From contig NZ_LMCT01000034.1 of NCBI RefSeq assembly GCF_001424875.1, positions 207,301 through 271,300 of the forward strand: a stretch of DNA of 64,000 bases. The letters run 5' to 3'. Both the position numbers and the translations under genes were made by a program. Under the pieces are notes generated by a model. It did not search any database and was not told the origin of the DNA. It saw nothing but the letters and a program-made list of their open reading frames with translations. The stretch comes from Kitasatospora sp. Root107 (GTDB lineage Bacteria > Actinomycetota > Actinomycetes > Streptomycetales > Streptomycetaceae). Positions 32,381-40,981 of the stretch are shown here, one piece after another; position 1 is the first letter of the stretch, and each line of letters opens with the position of its first letter.

Positions 32381-35308
32381 GTGGTCGATCATCAGGGCGG
32401 GGCCAGGGGCGGTCACCTGCGCGAGCGGGACGAGGAGTTGCGGACCGCGGAGCAGGCGCTGGACCGGCTCTGCCAGGACTTCGAGGCCGGCGGCACCGAG
32501 ATCGGTGAACTCCTCGTCTACGCCTCGCCCGCCGGTCTCGGCAAGACGGCGGTGATGGACCACGTCCGACGGCTGGCCAAGCTCAGGAAGACCTGCACGG
32601 TGCTCTCCGGCCGAGGCGGCGAGCGGCAGATCAAGGAGCCGTTCCACGTCCTCAAGCAGCTGCTGCTGCCGGTGCTCGGCGACCTCACCGAGGCCGAGCG
32701 GATCGAGGTCTTCGGCGGCTGGTACGGCATCGTCGGCCCGGCCATCGGTCTGGTCCCGCCGTCCGGCGAGGTGGAGCAGCTCGACCCGCAGGGCGTCCGG
32801 GACGGCCTGGACTACGTGCTCACCCAACTGGCGCCGCGCCGCGCGCCGTTGGTGATGATGGTGGACGACCTGCACTGGGCCGACCAGGAGTCGCTGACCT
32901 GGCTGGCCTCGTTCGCGGTCCGGTCCAGGCACCTGCCGGTGCTGCTGGTCTTCGCGCACCGCAACGAGTTCGAGGAGGAGGGCCGCAGCCTCCAGCAGCA
33001 GATCGAGAGCCAGGCCACCCGCCGGCACGTGCTCCGCCCGCTGAACCCGGCCTCGGTCACCGAACTGGTCAGGACCGAACTCGGCCCGGAGGCAGAGGAC
33101 CTGTTCTGCCGTCAGGTCTGGGCGGTCACCCGGGGCAACCCGTACGACGTGGCCGTGCTGCTGCGCGAGGTCCGGGAGCAGCAGCTGGAGCCGTTCGAGG
33201 AGAACGTCCAGCAGCTGCACGACCTGGCGGCCGCCGCCAAGGGCATGACGATGGACTACTGGCTGGAGAAGCTCGGCCCCCGGGTGATCCGGTTCGCCTG
33301 GGCCTGCGCCCTGCTCGGTACCGACATCAAGCAGAACCTGGCGGCCGTGATCTGCGCGCAGAGCCCGGCCGAGGCGGAGGAGTCGGTCCGTCAGCTGCGC
33401 CGTCACCACGTGCTCACCACCGGGCCGAACGGGCGGCTCGACTTCGTCCACCCGGTGATCGGCACCTCGATCTACCAGACCATGCCGCCCAACACCCGCA
33501 CCGGGATGCACGGCATCGCGGCCACCGCGATCGAGAACTCCGGCGGCTCGCTGCTGGACGCCTCCCGCCACCTGCTGGAGACCCACCCCGAGGGCGACGA
33601 CCTGATGGTCCACAAGCTCCGCCAGGCCGCCACCGAGCACCTGGCGATCGGCGCCCCGGAGGCGGCGCTGCGCTGTCTGCAGCGCGCCCTGTACGAGCCG
33701 CCGGACGAGGACGTCCGGGCCGAGGTGCTGTACGAGGCGGGCAGCGCCGCGCTGCTCACCGACCCGCTGGCCACCGTCCACCAGCTCAAGCAGGCCCTCG
33801 CGCTGGAGCCCGGTCTCAGCCCGGAGAAGCGGGTGGACGCCACCTTCCGGCTGTCCGAGGTGCTGGCGCACTCCGGCGAGCTGATCGAGGCAGCGGAGGT
33901 CTGCCGGATCGAGGCCGAGCGGACGGCGCCCGGCACCGACCGGCTGCGGCTGGAGGCGCTGCACTTCATGTGGATCGCCTGGCAGCGCGACGAGGCGGAC
34001 GGCCCGGAGCGGTCCCGCCGGCTGGCCGAGCTGGGCGGCCGGATCAGCGGCCAGCGGACACCCGAGCGGGCCGTCTACACCCTGCGGGCCTGGGATCTGA
34101 CGCTCCGTGGGGAGCCTGCGGGCCGGGCACTCGGCTTCGTCGAGCAGGCCACCGACGCGGGCCGGCTGCCCGAGGGCCTGGGCTGGCGGAACACCACCTG
34201 GGGCTTCGAGCTGCCCGCCATCATCGGCCTGACGTACACCTACACCGACCAGCTGAACAGCGCGGAGAAGCTGTTCGCCGAGGCGATCACCGAGTTCGAG
34301 GTGGCCGGCTGGAGCGGTGCGCACCGGGGCTTCTCGTACTTCCTGATGGGCCTGGTCCGGTTCCGGCGCGGGTTGCTCGCGGAGGCCGAGGACTTCCTCC
34401 GCCGGGGTCTGCGGCTCTCCGAGCGGATCGCCCCCGACCTGCCGCTGCAGTGGGACGTGGTCGGCGTGCTGTGCGACACCCTGCTGGCCCGGGGCCGGGT
34501 GGGCGAGGCGTGGGAGCTGGCGCAGAAGTACCGCTTCGCGCCGCCCTACCACCCGACCGCGATGGTGCTGCCGGACGCGCCCACGCTCTACGGCAAGCTG
34601 CTGCTGGCCAAGGGCGACCGGGCCGGCGCGATCGAGGTGTTCCGCTCGGTCGGCGCCCAGCTGGACAAGCGCGGCTGGTTCAACCCGGTCTGGGCACCGT
34701 GGGCCGGTCAGCTGGCCCTCGCGCTGGCATCCGACCGTCCTGAGGAGGCGCGCGAGATGGCGGCCCAGGCGGTGGAGCGGGCGGAGAAGTTCGGCACCGC
34801 CTCGGCGCGCGGTACGGCGCTGCGGATCCAGGCGGCCGTCTCGGACGGCCAGGTCGCGGTGGCCCTGCTGGAGGAGTCGGTCAACCTGCTCACCCAGTCC
34901 CCGGTCAGCTACGAACTCGCCTGCTCGCTGGTCGACCTGGGCAGTGCGCTGGCCCGGACCGGGCGGCTGACCGAGGCGGCCGAGTACTTCTACCAGGGCA
35001 TCGAGCTGGCCCAGAACTGCGGCGCCGAAAGCCTGGTCGCCCAGGCCAGGCGTGAGCTGGCCAGGACGGGGCTGCGGCCGAACCGGCTGCGCACCCTCAG
35101 CAAGGAGTCGCTCAGTCAGCACGAGCGCAAGGTGGCCGAGTTGGCCGCCAAAGGCGTTCCTCCGCAGCGGATCGCCGACCAGCTCAACGTCCAGCTGAGC
35201 CTGGTGCACCGGCGGCTGGCCGCCGTCCACCGCAAGATCGGCACCGGCCCCGAGGGCCTGGCCGAGGCACTCGGCCTGCCCCGGCCGGAGCCGGAGGACA
35301 CCGACTGA
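32381..35308 (+). CDS. Large ATP-binding regulator with C-terminal LuxR HTH (LAL-like)
   Basis: 975 aa from GTG 32381, preceded by GGAGG with good spacing; the frame opens upstream but lacks a ribosome site. An AAA-type ATPase lies at ~15-330 (Walker A SPAGLGKTAVMDHV, Walker B LVMMVDDLHWAD), then TPR-like helical repeats, then a LuxR HTH at the end (LSQHERKVAELAAKGVPPQRIADQLNVQLSLVHRRLAAVHRKIG). LAL regulators act as pathway-specific activators in streptomycetes. It is divergent from the terpene synthase gene, with 286 bp between the two starts. Confidence 0.88.
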   Translation: MVDHQGGARGGHLRERDEELRTAEQALDRLCQDFEAGGTEIGELLVYASPAGLGKTAVMDHVRRLAKLRKTCTVLSGRGGERQIKEPFHVLKQLLLPVLGDLTEAERIEVFGGWYGIVGPAIGLVPPSGEVEQLDPQGVRDGLDYVLTQLAPRRAPLVMMVDDLHWADQESLTWLASFAVRSRHLPVLLVFAHRNEFEEEGRSLQQQIESQATRRHVLRPLNPASVTELVRTELGPEAEDLFCRQVWAVTRGNPYDVAVLLREVREQQLEPFEENVQQLHDLAAAAKGMTMDYWLEKLGPRVIRFAWACALLGTDIKQNLAAVICAQSPAEAEESVRQLRRHHVLTTGPNGRLDFVHPVIGTSIYQTMPPNTRTGMHGIAATAIENSGGSLLDASRHLLETHPEGDDLMVHKLRQAATEHLAIGAPEAALRCLQRALYEPPDEDVRAEVLYEAGSAALLTDPLATVHQLKQALALEPGLSPEKRVDATFRLSEVLAHSGELIEAAEVCRIEAERTAPGTDRLRLEALHFMWIAWQRDEADGPERSRRLAELGGRISGQRTPERAVYTLRAWDLTLRGEPAGRALGFVEQATDAGRLPEGLGWRNTTWGFELPAIIGLTYTYTDQLNSAEKLFAEAITEFEVAGWSGAHRGFSYFLMGLVRFRRGLLAEAEDFLRRGLRLSERIAPDLPLQWDVVGVLCDTLLARGRVGEAWELAQKYRFAPPYHPTAMVLPDAPTLYGKLLLAKGDRAGAIEVFRSVGAQLDKRGWFNPVWAPWAGQLALALASDRPEEAREMAAQAVERAEKFGTASARGTALRIQAAVSDGQVAVALLEESVNLLTQSPVSYELACSLVDLGSALARTGRLTEAAEYFYQGIELAQNCGAESLVAQARRELARTGLRPNRLRTLSKESLSQHERKVAELAAKGVPPQRIADQLNVQLSLVHRRLAAVHRKIGTGPEGLAEALGLPRPEPEDTD

Positions 35309-35322
35309 CCGGACTCGGCCGA

Positions 35323-35363
35323 CTATGCCGTCGCTCCGGCTCGGAGCGGGGCCCAGGGCATAG
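35323..35363 (+). terminator. Compound hairpin after the LuxR/LAL gene
   Basis: CTATGCC (35323-35329) pairs with GGCATAG (35357-35363), and inside it CGCTCCG (35332-35338) pairs with CGGAGCG (35342-35348). It lies 15 bp past the stop codon and before the ribosome site of the epimerase gene. Confidence 0.65.
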
Positions 35364-35404
35364 GGTCTGGTTGACAGTTCGCGGCGGATCAGGAGGAACG
35401 GTTG

Positions 35405-36466
35405 ATGGCGGCTCAGCAGACCGAAGTGCGGCGGGAGCCCTTCGACTCGTCCGGTGCGGGTGCGGCGATCGAGCGCTGGACGCTGGGCAGCGACCGGGTC
35501 GAGGCCACCGTGCTGAGCCTGGGTGCCACCCTGCACGGTCTGACCGCCCCGGACCGGGCCGGCCGCCCGGCCCAGATCCTGCTCGGCACCGAGGAGTTGA
35601 CGGGCGTTCTTGGCCCGGCCCGGCACTACGGCGCCACCGTCGGCCGGTACGCCAACCGGATCGCCGACAGCCGGATCACCATCGACGGCGAGGAGCACCC
35701 GCTCGCCCCGACCGGCAACGGCGTCACCCTGCACGGCGGCCCGGACGGCTTCGCCCACCGGGTCTGGGCCGCCGCCGAGATCCCGGGCGGTGTCCGGCTC
35801 CAGCTGCACAGCCCGGACGGCGACCAGGGCTTCCCCGGCGCGCTCGACGTCACCGTCGAGTACACCCTGGACGGCGCCGAGCTGACCATCGCCTACCGGG
35901 CCGTCACCAGCCGCCCCACCGTGGTCAACCTGACCAACCACGCCTACTTCAACCTCGCGGGCGAGGGCAGCGGCGACGTGCTCGGCCACCTGCTCACCGT
36001 GGACGCCGACGTGTACACGCCGGTGGACGCCCGGCAGATCCCGTTCGGCCCGTACGAGCCGGTGGCGGGCACACCGTTCGACTTCTGCACCGCCCGCCCG
36101 GTCGGCAAGGCGATCGGGGACGACCACCCGCAGCTGACGGCGGCGGGCGGCTACGACCACAACTGGGTGCTCCGCGAGCGCAGCACGGACGGTACGCCGA
36201 CCCGGGCCGCCTTCCTGGAGGACCCGGAGAGCGGCCGCACCCTGGAGCTGCTCACCACCGAGCCCGGGTTGCAGGTCTACACGGCCAACGGCTTCCACGG
36301 CGCGGTGCGCGGCCCGAGCGGTGTCCCGTACGGGAAGTACGCCGGGATCGCGCTGGAGACCCAGCACCACCCCGACTCGCCGCACCACCCCGAATACCCG
36401 AGCACCGTGCTGCGGCCCGGCGAGGAGTTCCGGTCCGTCACCGTGCTGCGGCTGGGCGTCGGCTGA
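35405..36466 (+). CDS. galM: Aldose 1-epimerase (galactose mutarotase)
   Basis: 353 aa from ATG 35405 behind AGGAGG; a TTG codon one position earlier is less likely. It interconverts alpha and beta anomers of aldoses. Catalytic residues are the His in TNHAYFNL (~178) and the Glu in IALETQHHPDSP (~318); the sugar-binding His is in TLHGGPDGF (~112). There is no signal peptide, so the enzyme is cytosolic. Neighbours do not form a sugar operon with it. Confidence 0.93.
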   Translation: MAAQQTEVRREPFDSSGAGAAIERWTLGSDRVEATVLSLGATLHGLTAPDRAGRPAQILLGTEELTGVLGPARHYGATVGRYANRIADSRITIDGEEHPLAPTGNGVTLHGGPDGFAHRVWAAAEIPGGVRLQLHSPDGDQGFPGALDVTVEYTLDGAELTIAYRAVTSRPTVVNLTNHAYFNLAGEGSGDVLGHLLTVDADVYTPVDARQIPFGPYEPVAGTPFDFCTARPVGKAIGDDHPQLTAAGGYDHNWVLRERSTDGTPTRAAFLEDPESGRTLELLTTEPGLQVYTANGFHGAVRGPSGVPYGKYAGIALETQHHPDSPHHPEYPSTVLRPGEEFRSVTVLRLGVG

Positions 36467-36492
36467 TCCCGGTATCGCCGTATATTGACGGT

Positions 36493-37119
36493 ATGGACGG
36501 CGTCGGGGCAGCAGCAGCGGGGGACGCCGGTGTGCACCGCGCGCTGGCCGCCCCGGCCCGCCGGGCGCTGCTGGCCGTGCTGACCTCGGCGGCCGAGCCG
36601 CTGGAGGCCCAGCATCTCGCCGACGCGCTGGGCCTGCACCCGACCACCATCCGGCACCATCTGACCGCCCTGGTGCAGGCCGGTCTGGTGACCGTCGCCC
36701 GGCAGCCCGTCACCGGCCGGGGGCGGCCGAAGCTGCGTTACGCCGCCGCCCCCGCCCACGAACAGCTGGACGCCTACCGGGAGTTGGTCGAGGTGCTGGC
36801 GCACGGCTACGGCCGGCTGGGCGCCGTCCAGGCCGGCCGGGACTGGGGCGCCGAGCTGCCGCCGGACGACGCCCCGCTCATCGAGCGGGTCCGGGCCGCC
36901 GCCGAGCGCTGGGGCTTCCGGCCCGAGCCGGGCCCGGACGGCGAGCTGCTGCTCAGGGACTGCCCGTTCCTGCGGACCGCCGAGCGGCACCCGGAGGTGA
37001 TCTGCGCCGTCCACCAGGGCCTGCTGGACGCCCTGGCGGACGGTCAGGACACCGTCCGGCTGCACCCGTTCAGCGCGCCGGGGGTGTGCAGCATCACCAT
37101 CGGGCCTTCGGGCGCCTAG
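36493..37119 (+). CDS. HTH regulator with C-terminal cysteines (SufR/ArsR-like, putative Fe-S sensor)
   Basis: 208 aa from ATG 36493. TATATT at 36481-36486 ends only 6 bp before the ATG, so the mRNA is probably leaderless. The winged HTH is at ~10-75 (ALGLHPTTIRHHLTALVQAGLVTVARQP). The C-terminus holds cysteines spaced C-x13-C-x27-C (DCPFLRT...VICAVHQG...GVCSI), resembling SufR-type regulators that bind a [4Fe-4S] or [2Fe-2S] cluster. It is convergent with flavohemoglobin, 10 nt apart. A nitric-oxide- or redox-sensing role is therefore plausible. The ligand claim is inference. Confidence 0.78.
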   Translation: MDGVGAAAAGDAGVHRALAAPARRALLAVLTSAAEPLEAQHLADALGLHPTTIRHHLTALVQAGLVTVARQPVTGRGRPKLRYAAAPAHEQLDAYRELVEVLAHGYGRLGAVQAGRDWGAELPPDDAPLIERVRAAAERWGFRPEPGPDGELLLRDCPFLRTAERHPEVICAVHQGLLDALADGQDTVRLHPFSAPGVCSITIGPSGA

Positions 37120-37129
37120 CGCTCAGTGC

Positions 37130-38281
37130 TCAGCGGCTCGCGAGCCAGAGGTCGGGGCCGAACACCTCGTAGTGGATCGCCTCGGCCGGGATGCCCCGGT
37201 CGAGCAGCTGGGCCCGGGCCGCCCGCATGAAGGGGAGCGGGCCGCAGAGGTAGGCCCGGACATCCCGGGGAAGCTCGACGGCCGTGAGGTCGACCAGGCC
37301 GTCGCGGTCCTCGTACCAGTGGTGCAGCGCGGCTCCCGGCAGTTCGCCGGTCAGGGCGGTCAGCTCGGCGGCGTGGGCGTGGTCGGCCGCCGAGCGGTCG
37401 CCGTGCACCGCGGTGACCCGGCGCTCGGAGCCGGTGCGCACCAGGTGGTCGAGCATGCCGATCATCGGGGTGCAGCCGATCCCGGCGGAGGCGAGCAGCA
37501 GCGGCGCCTCGCTCTCGTCCAGGACCAGGTCGCCGAAGGGGTGCGAGACCTCGATCGGGTCGCCTTCGTGCACGGTGGTGTGCAGCTGGGTGGAGACCTC
37601 GCCGTCGCGCTTCACGGTGATCCGCCACTCGTCCCGGTCGGGGGCGGCGGAGAGGCTGTACTGACGGATCTGCCGGGCCCCGTCGGGGAGTTGGACCGCG
37701 ACGCTGACGTACTGGCCGGGGCGGAACGCGCCGACCGGCTCGCCGTCGGTGCGGCGCAGGGTGAAGGAGACCGCGCCGGCGGTCTCCTGGCGACGGCCGG
37801 TGACGGTCATCGACTGCCAGACGTCGCCCGGCTCCAGACCGGCCTCCTGGTACAACTTGGCTTCCAGCGCGATGAGTTCACCGGCCATCAGCCAGTAGAC
37901 CTCGTCCCAGGCGGCGGCCACCTCGGGGGTCACGGCCGCACCGAGCACCTCGACGATGGCGGCGAACAGGTGGGTGTGGACCACCTGGTACTGGGCCTCG
38001 GTGACGCCGAGCGAGGCATGCTTGTGGGCGATCCGGGCCAGCATCGCGCCAGGGCGCACCTCGGGGTGCTCGACCAGCATGGTCGCGTAGGCGGCGAACG
38101 AGCCAGCCAGCGCCCGGGGTTGGTCGCCGGCGGCCTGGTTGCCCCGGTTGAAGAGGTCGCGCTCCAGCTCGGGGTGGGCGGCGAACAGCTTGGCGTAGAA
38201 CAGCGGGGTGATCTCCCCGATGGCTCCGCCGACGGCGGGCAGGGTGGCGCGGACGGTCTCGGTCGACTGCGGGGAGAGCAC
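37130..38281 (-). CDS. hmp: Flavohemoglobin (nitric oxide dioxygenase)
   Basis: 383 aa from GTG 38281 with AGGAGG upstream. It converts NO to nitrate using O2 and NAD(P)H. The globin domain (~1-135) has the proximal His in ARIAHKHASLGV; the FAD domain carries RQYSLS (~205); the NAD domain has ASAGIGCTPMIGM (~270) and the CGPLPFM motif (~360). The promoter region holds TATATT-like and ATGACGG elements resembling those before the convergent HTH gene. It is probably induced by nitrosative stress. Confidence 0.94.
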   Translation of the reverse strand: MLSPQSTETVRATLPAVGGAIGEITPLFYAKLFAAHPELERDLFNRGNQAAGDQPRALAGSFAAYATMLVEHPEVRPGAMLARIAHKHASLGVTEAQYQVVHTHLFAAIVEVLGAAVTPEVAAAWDEVYWLMAGELIALEAKLYQEAGLEPGDVWQSMTVTGRRQETAGAVSFTLRRTDGEPVGAFRPGQYVSVAVQLPDGARQIRQYSLSAAPDRDEWRITVKRDGEVSTQLHTTVHEGDPIEVSHPFGDLVLDESEAPLLLASAGIGCTPMIGMLDHLVRTGSERRVTAVHGDRSAADHAHAAELTALTGELPGAALHHWYEDRDGLVDLTAVELPRDVRAYLCGPLPFMRAARAQLLDRGIPAEAIHYEVFGPDLWLASR

Positions 38282-38429
38282 AGGTTCCTCCTGGGACGCT
38301 GACAGCTGCGCTCTTAATATAAATGACGGCCATCCTGTAAAAAGGGGCCAAAGGTCACCCTTCCGAGGCTCCGTCCGCCGACTACCTTGCGGCAACGCCC
38401 AGGACACGTGGACGTAACGATCCCCGGTT

Positions 38430-38450
38430 CTTGCAGAAACTTGCTGCAAG
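38430..38450 (+). promoter_or_regulatory. MalR-type operator upstream of malE
   Basis: CTTGCAG (38430-38436) and CTGCAAG (38444-38450) form a perfect 7-bp dyad with a 7-bp spacer. This is the sequence type bound by the LacI-family maltose repressor MalR/Reg1 in Streptomyces. It lies about 140 bp before malE, whose cognate repressor is encoded at the end of the same operon. A second dyad, ACAGCG/CGCTGT (38459-38477), follows immediately. Confidence 0.85.
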
Positions 38451-38588
38451 GACTTTCGACAGCGGTTGCATCGCTGTTACGTTCCTCCCCAAGCCCGACG
38501 GCCGCAAGGCCCAGTCGGCAACGGGACAGCCATTATGCGCCGTCCACCTCCATCCCGGGCACCCCCACCTTTTTCCCTAGGAGTTCTC

Positions 38589-39872
38589 ATGCGGCGTGGC
38601 ATCGCGGCCTCTGCCCTCGTTGCGGCCCTTGCGGTCACCATGGCAGCCTGTGGCAGCAGCGGCTCCGGATCCGATGACAAGGCTGCTGACGGCCCGGTCA
38701 CCATCACCTACTGGGACACCTCCAACGCCACCAACGAGGCGCCGAACTACGAGGCCCTGGTCAAGAAGTTCGAGGCCGCGAACCCGACCATCAAGGTCAA
38801 GTTCGAGAACGTCCCGTTCGACCAGGCACAGAACAAGCTGCAGACCGCGATGGGCGCCACCGGCGCCCCGGACGCGTTCCGCTCCGAGGTCGGCTGGACC
38901 TCCGCCTTCGCCAAGGCCGGTTACCTGGAGCCGCTGGACGGCACCCCGGCGATGACCGACAAGGCCGCCTTCCAGGCCAGCCTGGTCGAGCAGGCGACGT
39001 ACGAGGGCAAGGTCTACGGCGCCCCGATCGTCACCGACACCCTGGGCCTGCTCTACAACAAGGAGCTGTTCGCCAAGGCGGGCATCACCAAGGCCCCCGC
39101 GACCTGGGACGAGCTGAAGACCGCCGCCGCCCAGCTCAAGGAGAAGGCCGGCGTGGACGGCTTCTTCATGCGCGCCGCCGACGGTTACTACGCCATGCCG
39201 TTCCTGTACGGCGAGGGCACCAACATGGTGGACGCCAAGGGCAAGAAGATCACCGTCAACTCGCCCGAGGCCGCCAAGGCCGTCGAGACCTACAAGTCGA
39301 TGTTCACCGCGCCCGGCACCGCCAAGGCCGACGTGACCACCGACAGCTACGCGCACATGATGGACGCCTTCAACACCGGCAAGGTCGCGGCGATCATCCA
39401 GGGCCCGTGGGAGATCACCAACATCTACAAGGGCGCCGCCTTCGCCGACAAGAACAACCTCGGCATCGCGGCCGTCCCGGGCGGCTCGGCCGGCAAGGCC
39501 GGTGCCCCGACCGGTGGCCACAACGTCTCGGTCTACGCCGGTGCGGACAAGGCCCACAAGGCCGCCGCCGAGAAGCTGGCCGGGTTCCTCACCTCCGCCG
39601 AGAGCCAGACCTTCCTGGCGCTGAAGAACTCCACCCTGCCGACCCGCAGCGACGCGTTCACCGCCGAGGTCAAGGCCAACCCGGGCATCGCCGGCTTCCA
39701 GTCGATCCTGGCCTCCGCCCAGCCGCGCCCCGAACTGCCCGAGTACAGCTCGCTGTTCGGCTCGATCGGCACCAACCTCGGCAAGATCGTGCAGGGCCAG
39801 AGCAGCACCCAGGCCGGCCTGGACGCCACCGCCGTGGACTACCTGAAGCTGCTCCCCGGCTTCTCGAAGTAA
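38589..39872 (+). CDS. malE: Maltose/maltodextrin ABC transporter substrate-binding lipoprotein
   Basis: 427 aa from ATG 38589 behind TAGGAG. A lipoprotein signal peptide (MRRGIAASALVAALAVTMAAC) ends at the lipobox Cys. The mature protein has the extracellular sugar-binding fold: ITYWDTSN, IKVKFENVPFDQAQNKLQTAM, and DTLGLLYNKELFAKAGI. It captures maltose or maltodextrin for the permeases encoded next. The MalR-type operator upstream and the downstream malR gene support the sugar assignment. No ATPase gene is in the locus; streptomycetes normally use the shared MsiK ATPase from elsewhere. Confidence 0.93.
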   Translation: MRRGIAASALVAALAVTMAACGSSGSGSDDKAADGPVTITYWDTSNATNEAPNYEALVKKFEAANPTIKVKFENVPFDQAQNKLQTAMGATGAPDAFRSEVGWTSAFAKAGYLEPLDGTPAMTDKAAFQASLVEQATYEGKVYGAPIVTDTLGLLYNKELFAKAGITKAPATWDELKTAAAQLKEKAGVDGFFMRAADGYYAMPFLYGEGTNMVDAKGKKITVNSPEAAKAVETYKSMFTAPGTAKADVTTDSYAHMMDAFNTGKVAAIIQGPWEITNIYKGAAFADKNNLGIAAVPGGSAGKAGAPTGGHNVSVYAGADKAHKAAAEKLAGFLTSAESQTFLALKNSTLPTRSDAFTAEVKANPGIAGFQSILASAQPRPELPEYSSLFGSIGTNLGKIVQGQSSTQAGLDATAVDYLKLLPGFSK

Positions 39873-39879
39873 CAAGCAG

Positions 39880-39920
39880 GCCGCCCGGGCCGCCCACCTG
39901 ACGGAGGTGGCCCGGGCGGC
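39880..39920 (+). terminator. Intercistronic hairpin between malE and malF
   Basis: GCCGCCCGGGC-rich left arm (39880-39899) pairs with AGGTGGCCCGGGCGGC (39905-39920), with a small bulge. It lies in the 113-bp malE-malF gap. Such hairpins stabilise the malE part of the mRNA or attenuate read-through, giving more binding protein than permease. Confidence 0.7.
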
Positions 39921-39985
39921 TCGTCCCGTACCAGCAGCAGTCACCGCCCCGAGCCGCGGCGGACCTCCCGAAAAGGTGTCAACTC

Positions 39986-40981
39986 ATGGCAGTCGCCGTG
40001 CAAGGCGCTCCCACCAAGGGCAGCCAGGAACCGCGCCCTGGCCTGGTGGCGCGCGTCAAGCTCTCGTACAGCAAGCACTGGTACGCCTACGCGATGGTCG
40101 CACCGGTCGTCATCGTGCTCGGTGTGCTGGTCGGCTACCCGCTGATCAACGGTTTCTACCTGACCCTGACGGACGCCAACAGCCTCAACTCGGCCCGCAC
40201 CATCGGGGTCAAGGAGATCCCGGCCACCTACCAGTACATCGGCCTGCACAACTACGCCGACATCCTGTGGGGCCCGGGATCCTACGACCGGTTCTGGTCA
40301 CACTTCGTCTGGACCATCGCGTGGACGGTCATCTGTGTGACCCTCACCTACTCGACCGGTCTGGCGCTGGCCCTGCTGATGAACCAGCGGCTGCGCGGCC
40401 GCAGCTTCTACCGGCTGATGCTGATCCTGCCGTGGGCGGTGCCGACCTTCGTCACCATCTTCTCCTGGCGGCTGATGCTGGCCGACGGCGGCGTGGTCAA
40501 CGGACTGCTCGGCTCGCTCGGTCTGCCCGAACCCGCCTGGCTCTCCGACCCGTTGGCGCAGAAGGCGGCGGCCATCCTGGTCAACACCTGGGTCGGCGTC
40601 CCGTTCATGATGGTCTCGCTGCTCGGCGGCCTGCAGTCGATCCCCGGTGAGCTGTACGAGGCCGCCGAGATGGACGGCGCCACCGCCTGGCAGCAGTTCC
40701 GCCACATCACCCTGCCCGGCCTGCGCACCGTCTCCTCCACGGTGGTGCTGCTCGGCGTGATCTGGACCTTCAACCAGTTCGCCGTCATCTTCCTGCTGTT
40801 CGGCAACGGCGCCCCCGACGCGCAGATCCTGGTCACCTGGGCCTACCGCCTCGGCTTCGGCCAACAGCCGCGCGACTACGCCCAGTCGGCCACCTACGGC
40901 GTGCTGCTGCTCTCCATCCTGATCGTCTTCACCAGCTTCTACCGTCGCTGGCTGGCCCGGAACGAAGAGGCTTCCCGATGA
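39986..40981 (+). CDS. malF: Maltose/maltodextrin ABC transporter permease MalF
   Basis: 331 aa, ATG at 39986. Six or more transmembrane helices are visible. The cytoplasmic EAA loop is EAAEMDGATAWQQFRHITLPGL (~220), which docks the ATPase. Its N-terminal part is short compared with the enterobacterial MalF (no large periplasmic P2 loop), as is normal in Gram-positives. It overlaps malG by 4 nt. Confidence 0.92.
   Translation: MAVAVQGAPTKGSQEPRPGLVARVKLSYSKHWYAYAMVAPVVIVLGVLVGYPLINGFYLTLTDANSLNSARTIGVKEIPATYQYIGLHNYADILWGPGSYDRFWSHFVWTIAWTVICVTLTYSTGLALALLMNQRLRGRSFYRLMLILPWAVPTFVTIFSWRLMLADGGVVNGLLGSLGLPEPAWLSDPLAQKAAAILVNTWVGVPFMMVSLLGGLQSIPGELYEAAEMDGATAWQQFRHITLPGLRTVSSTVVLLGVIWTFNQFAVIFLLFGNGAPDAQILVTWAYRLGFGQQPRDYAQSATYGVLLLSILIVFTSFYRRWLARNEEASR

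Noticed and set aside
32330..36388. A 1352-codon open frame on the minus strand
   Set aside because: It is antisense to the LuxR/LAL regulator and galM, is made of Gln/Arg/Gly/Leu-rich shadow sequence and has no motif. GC-rich genes commonly leave such frames open.
38282..38400. NsrR binding site before flavohemoglobin
   Set aside because: The long AT-rich dyad expected for NsrR of Streptomyces is not present; only short AT-rich promoter-like elements are seen.
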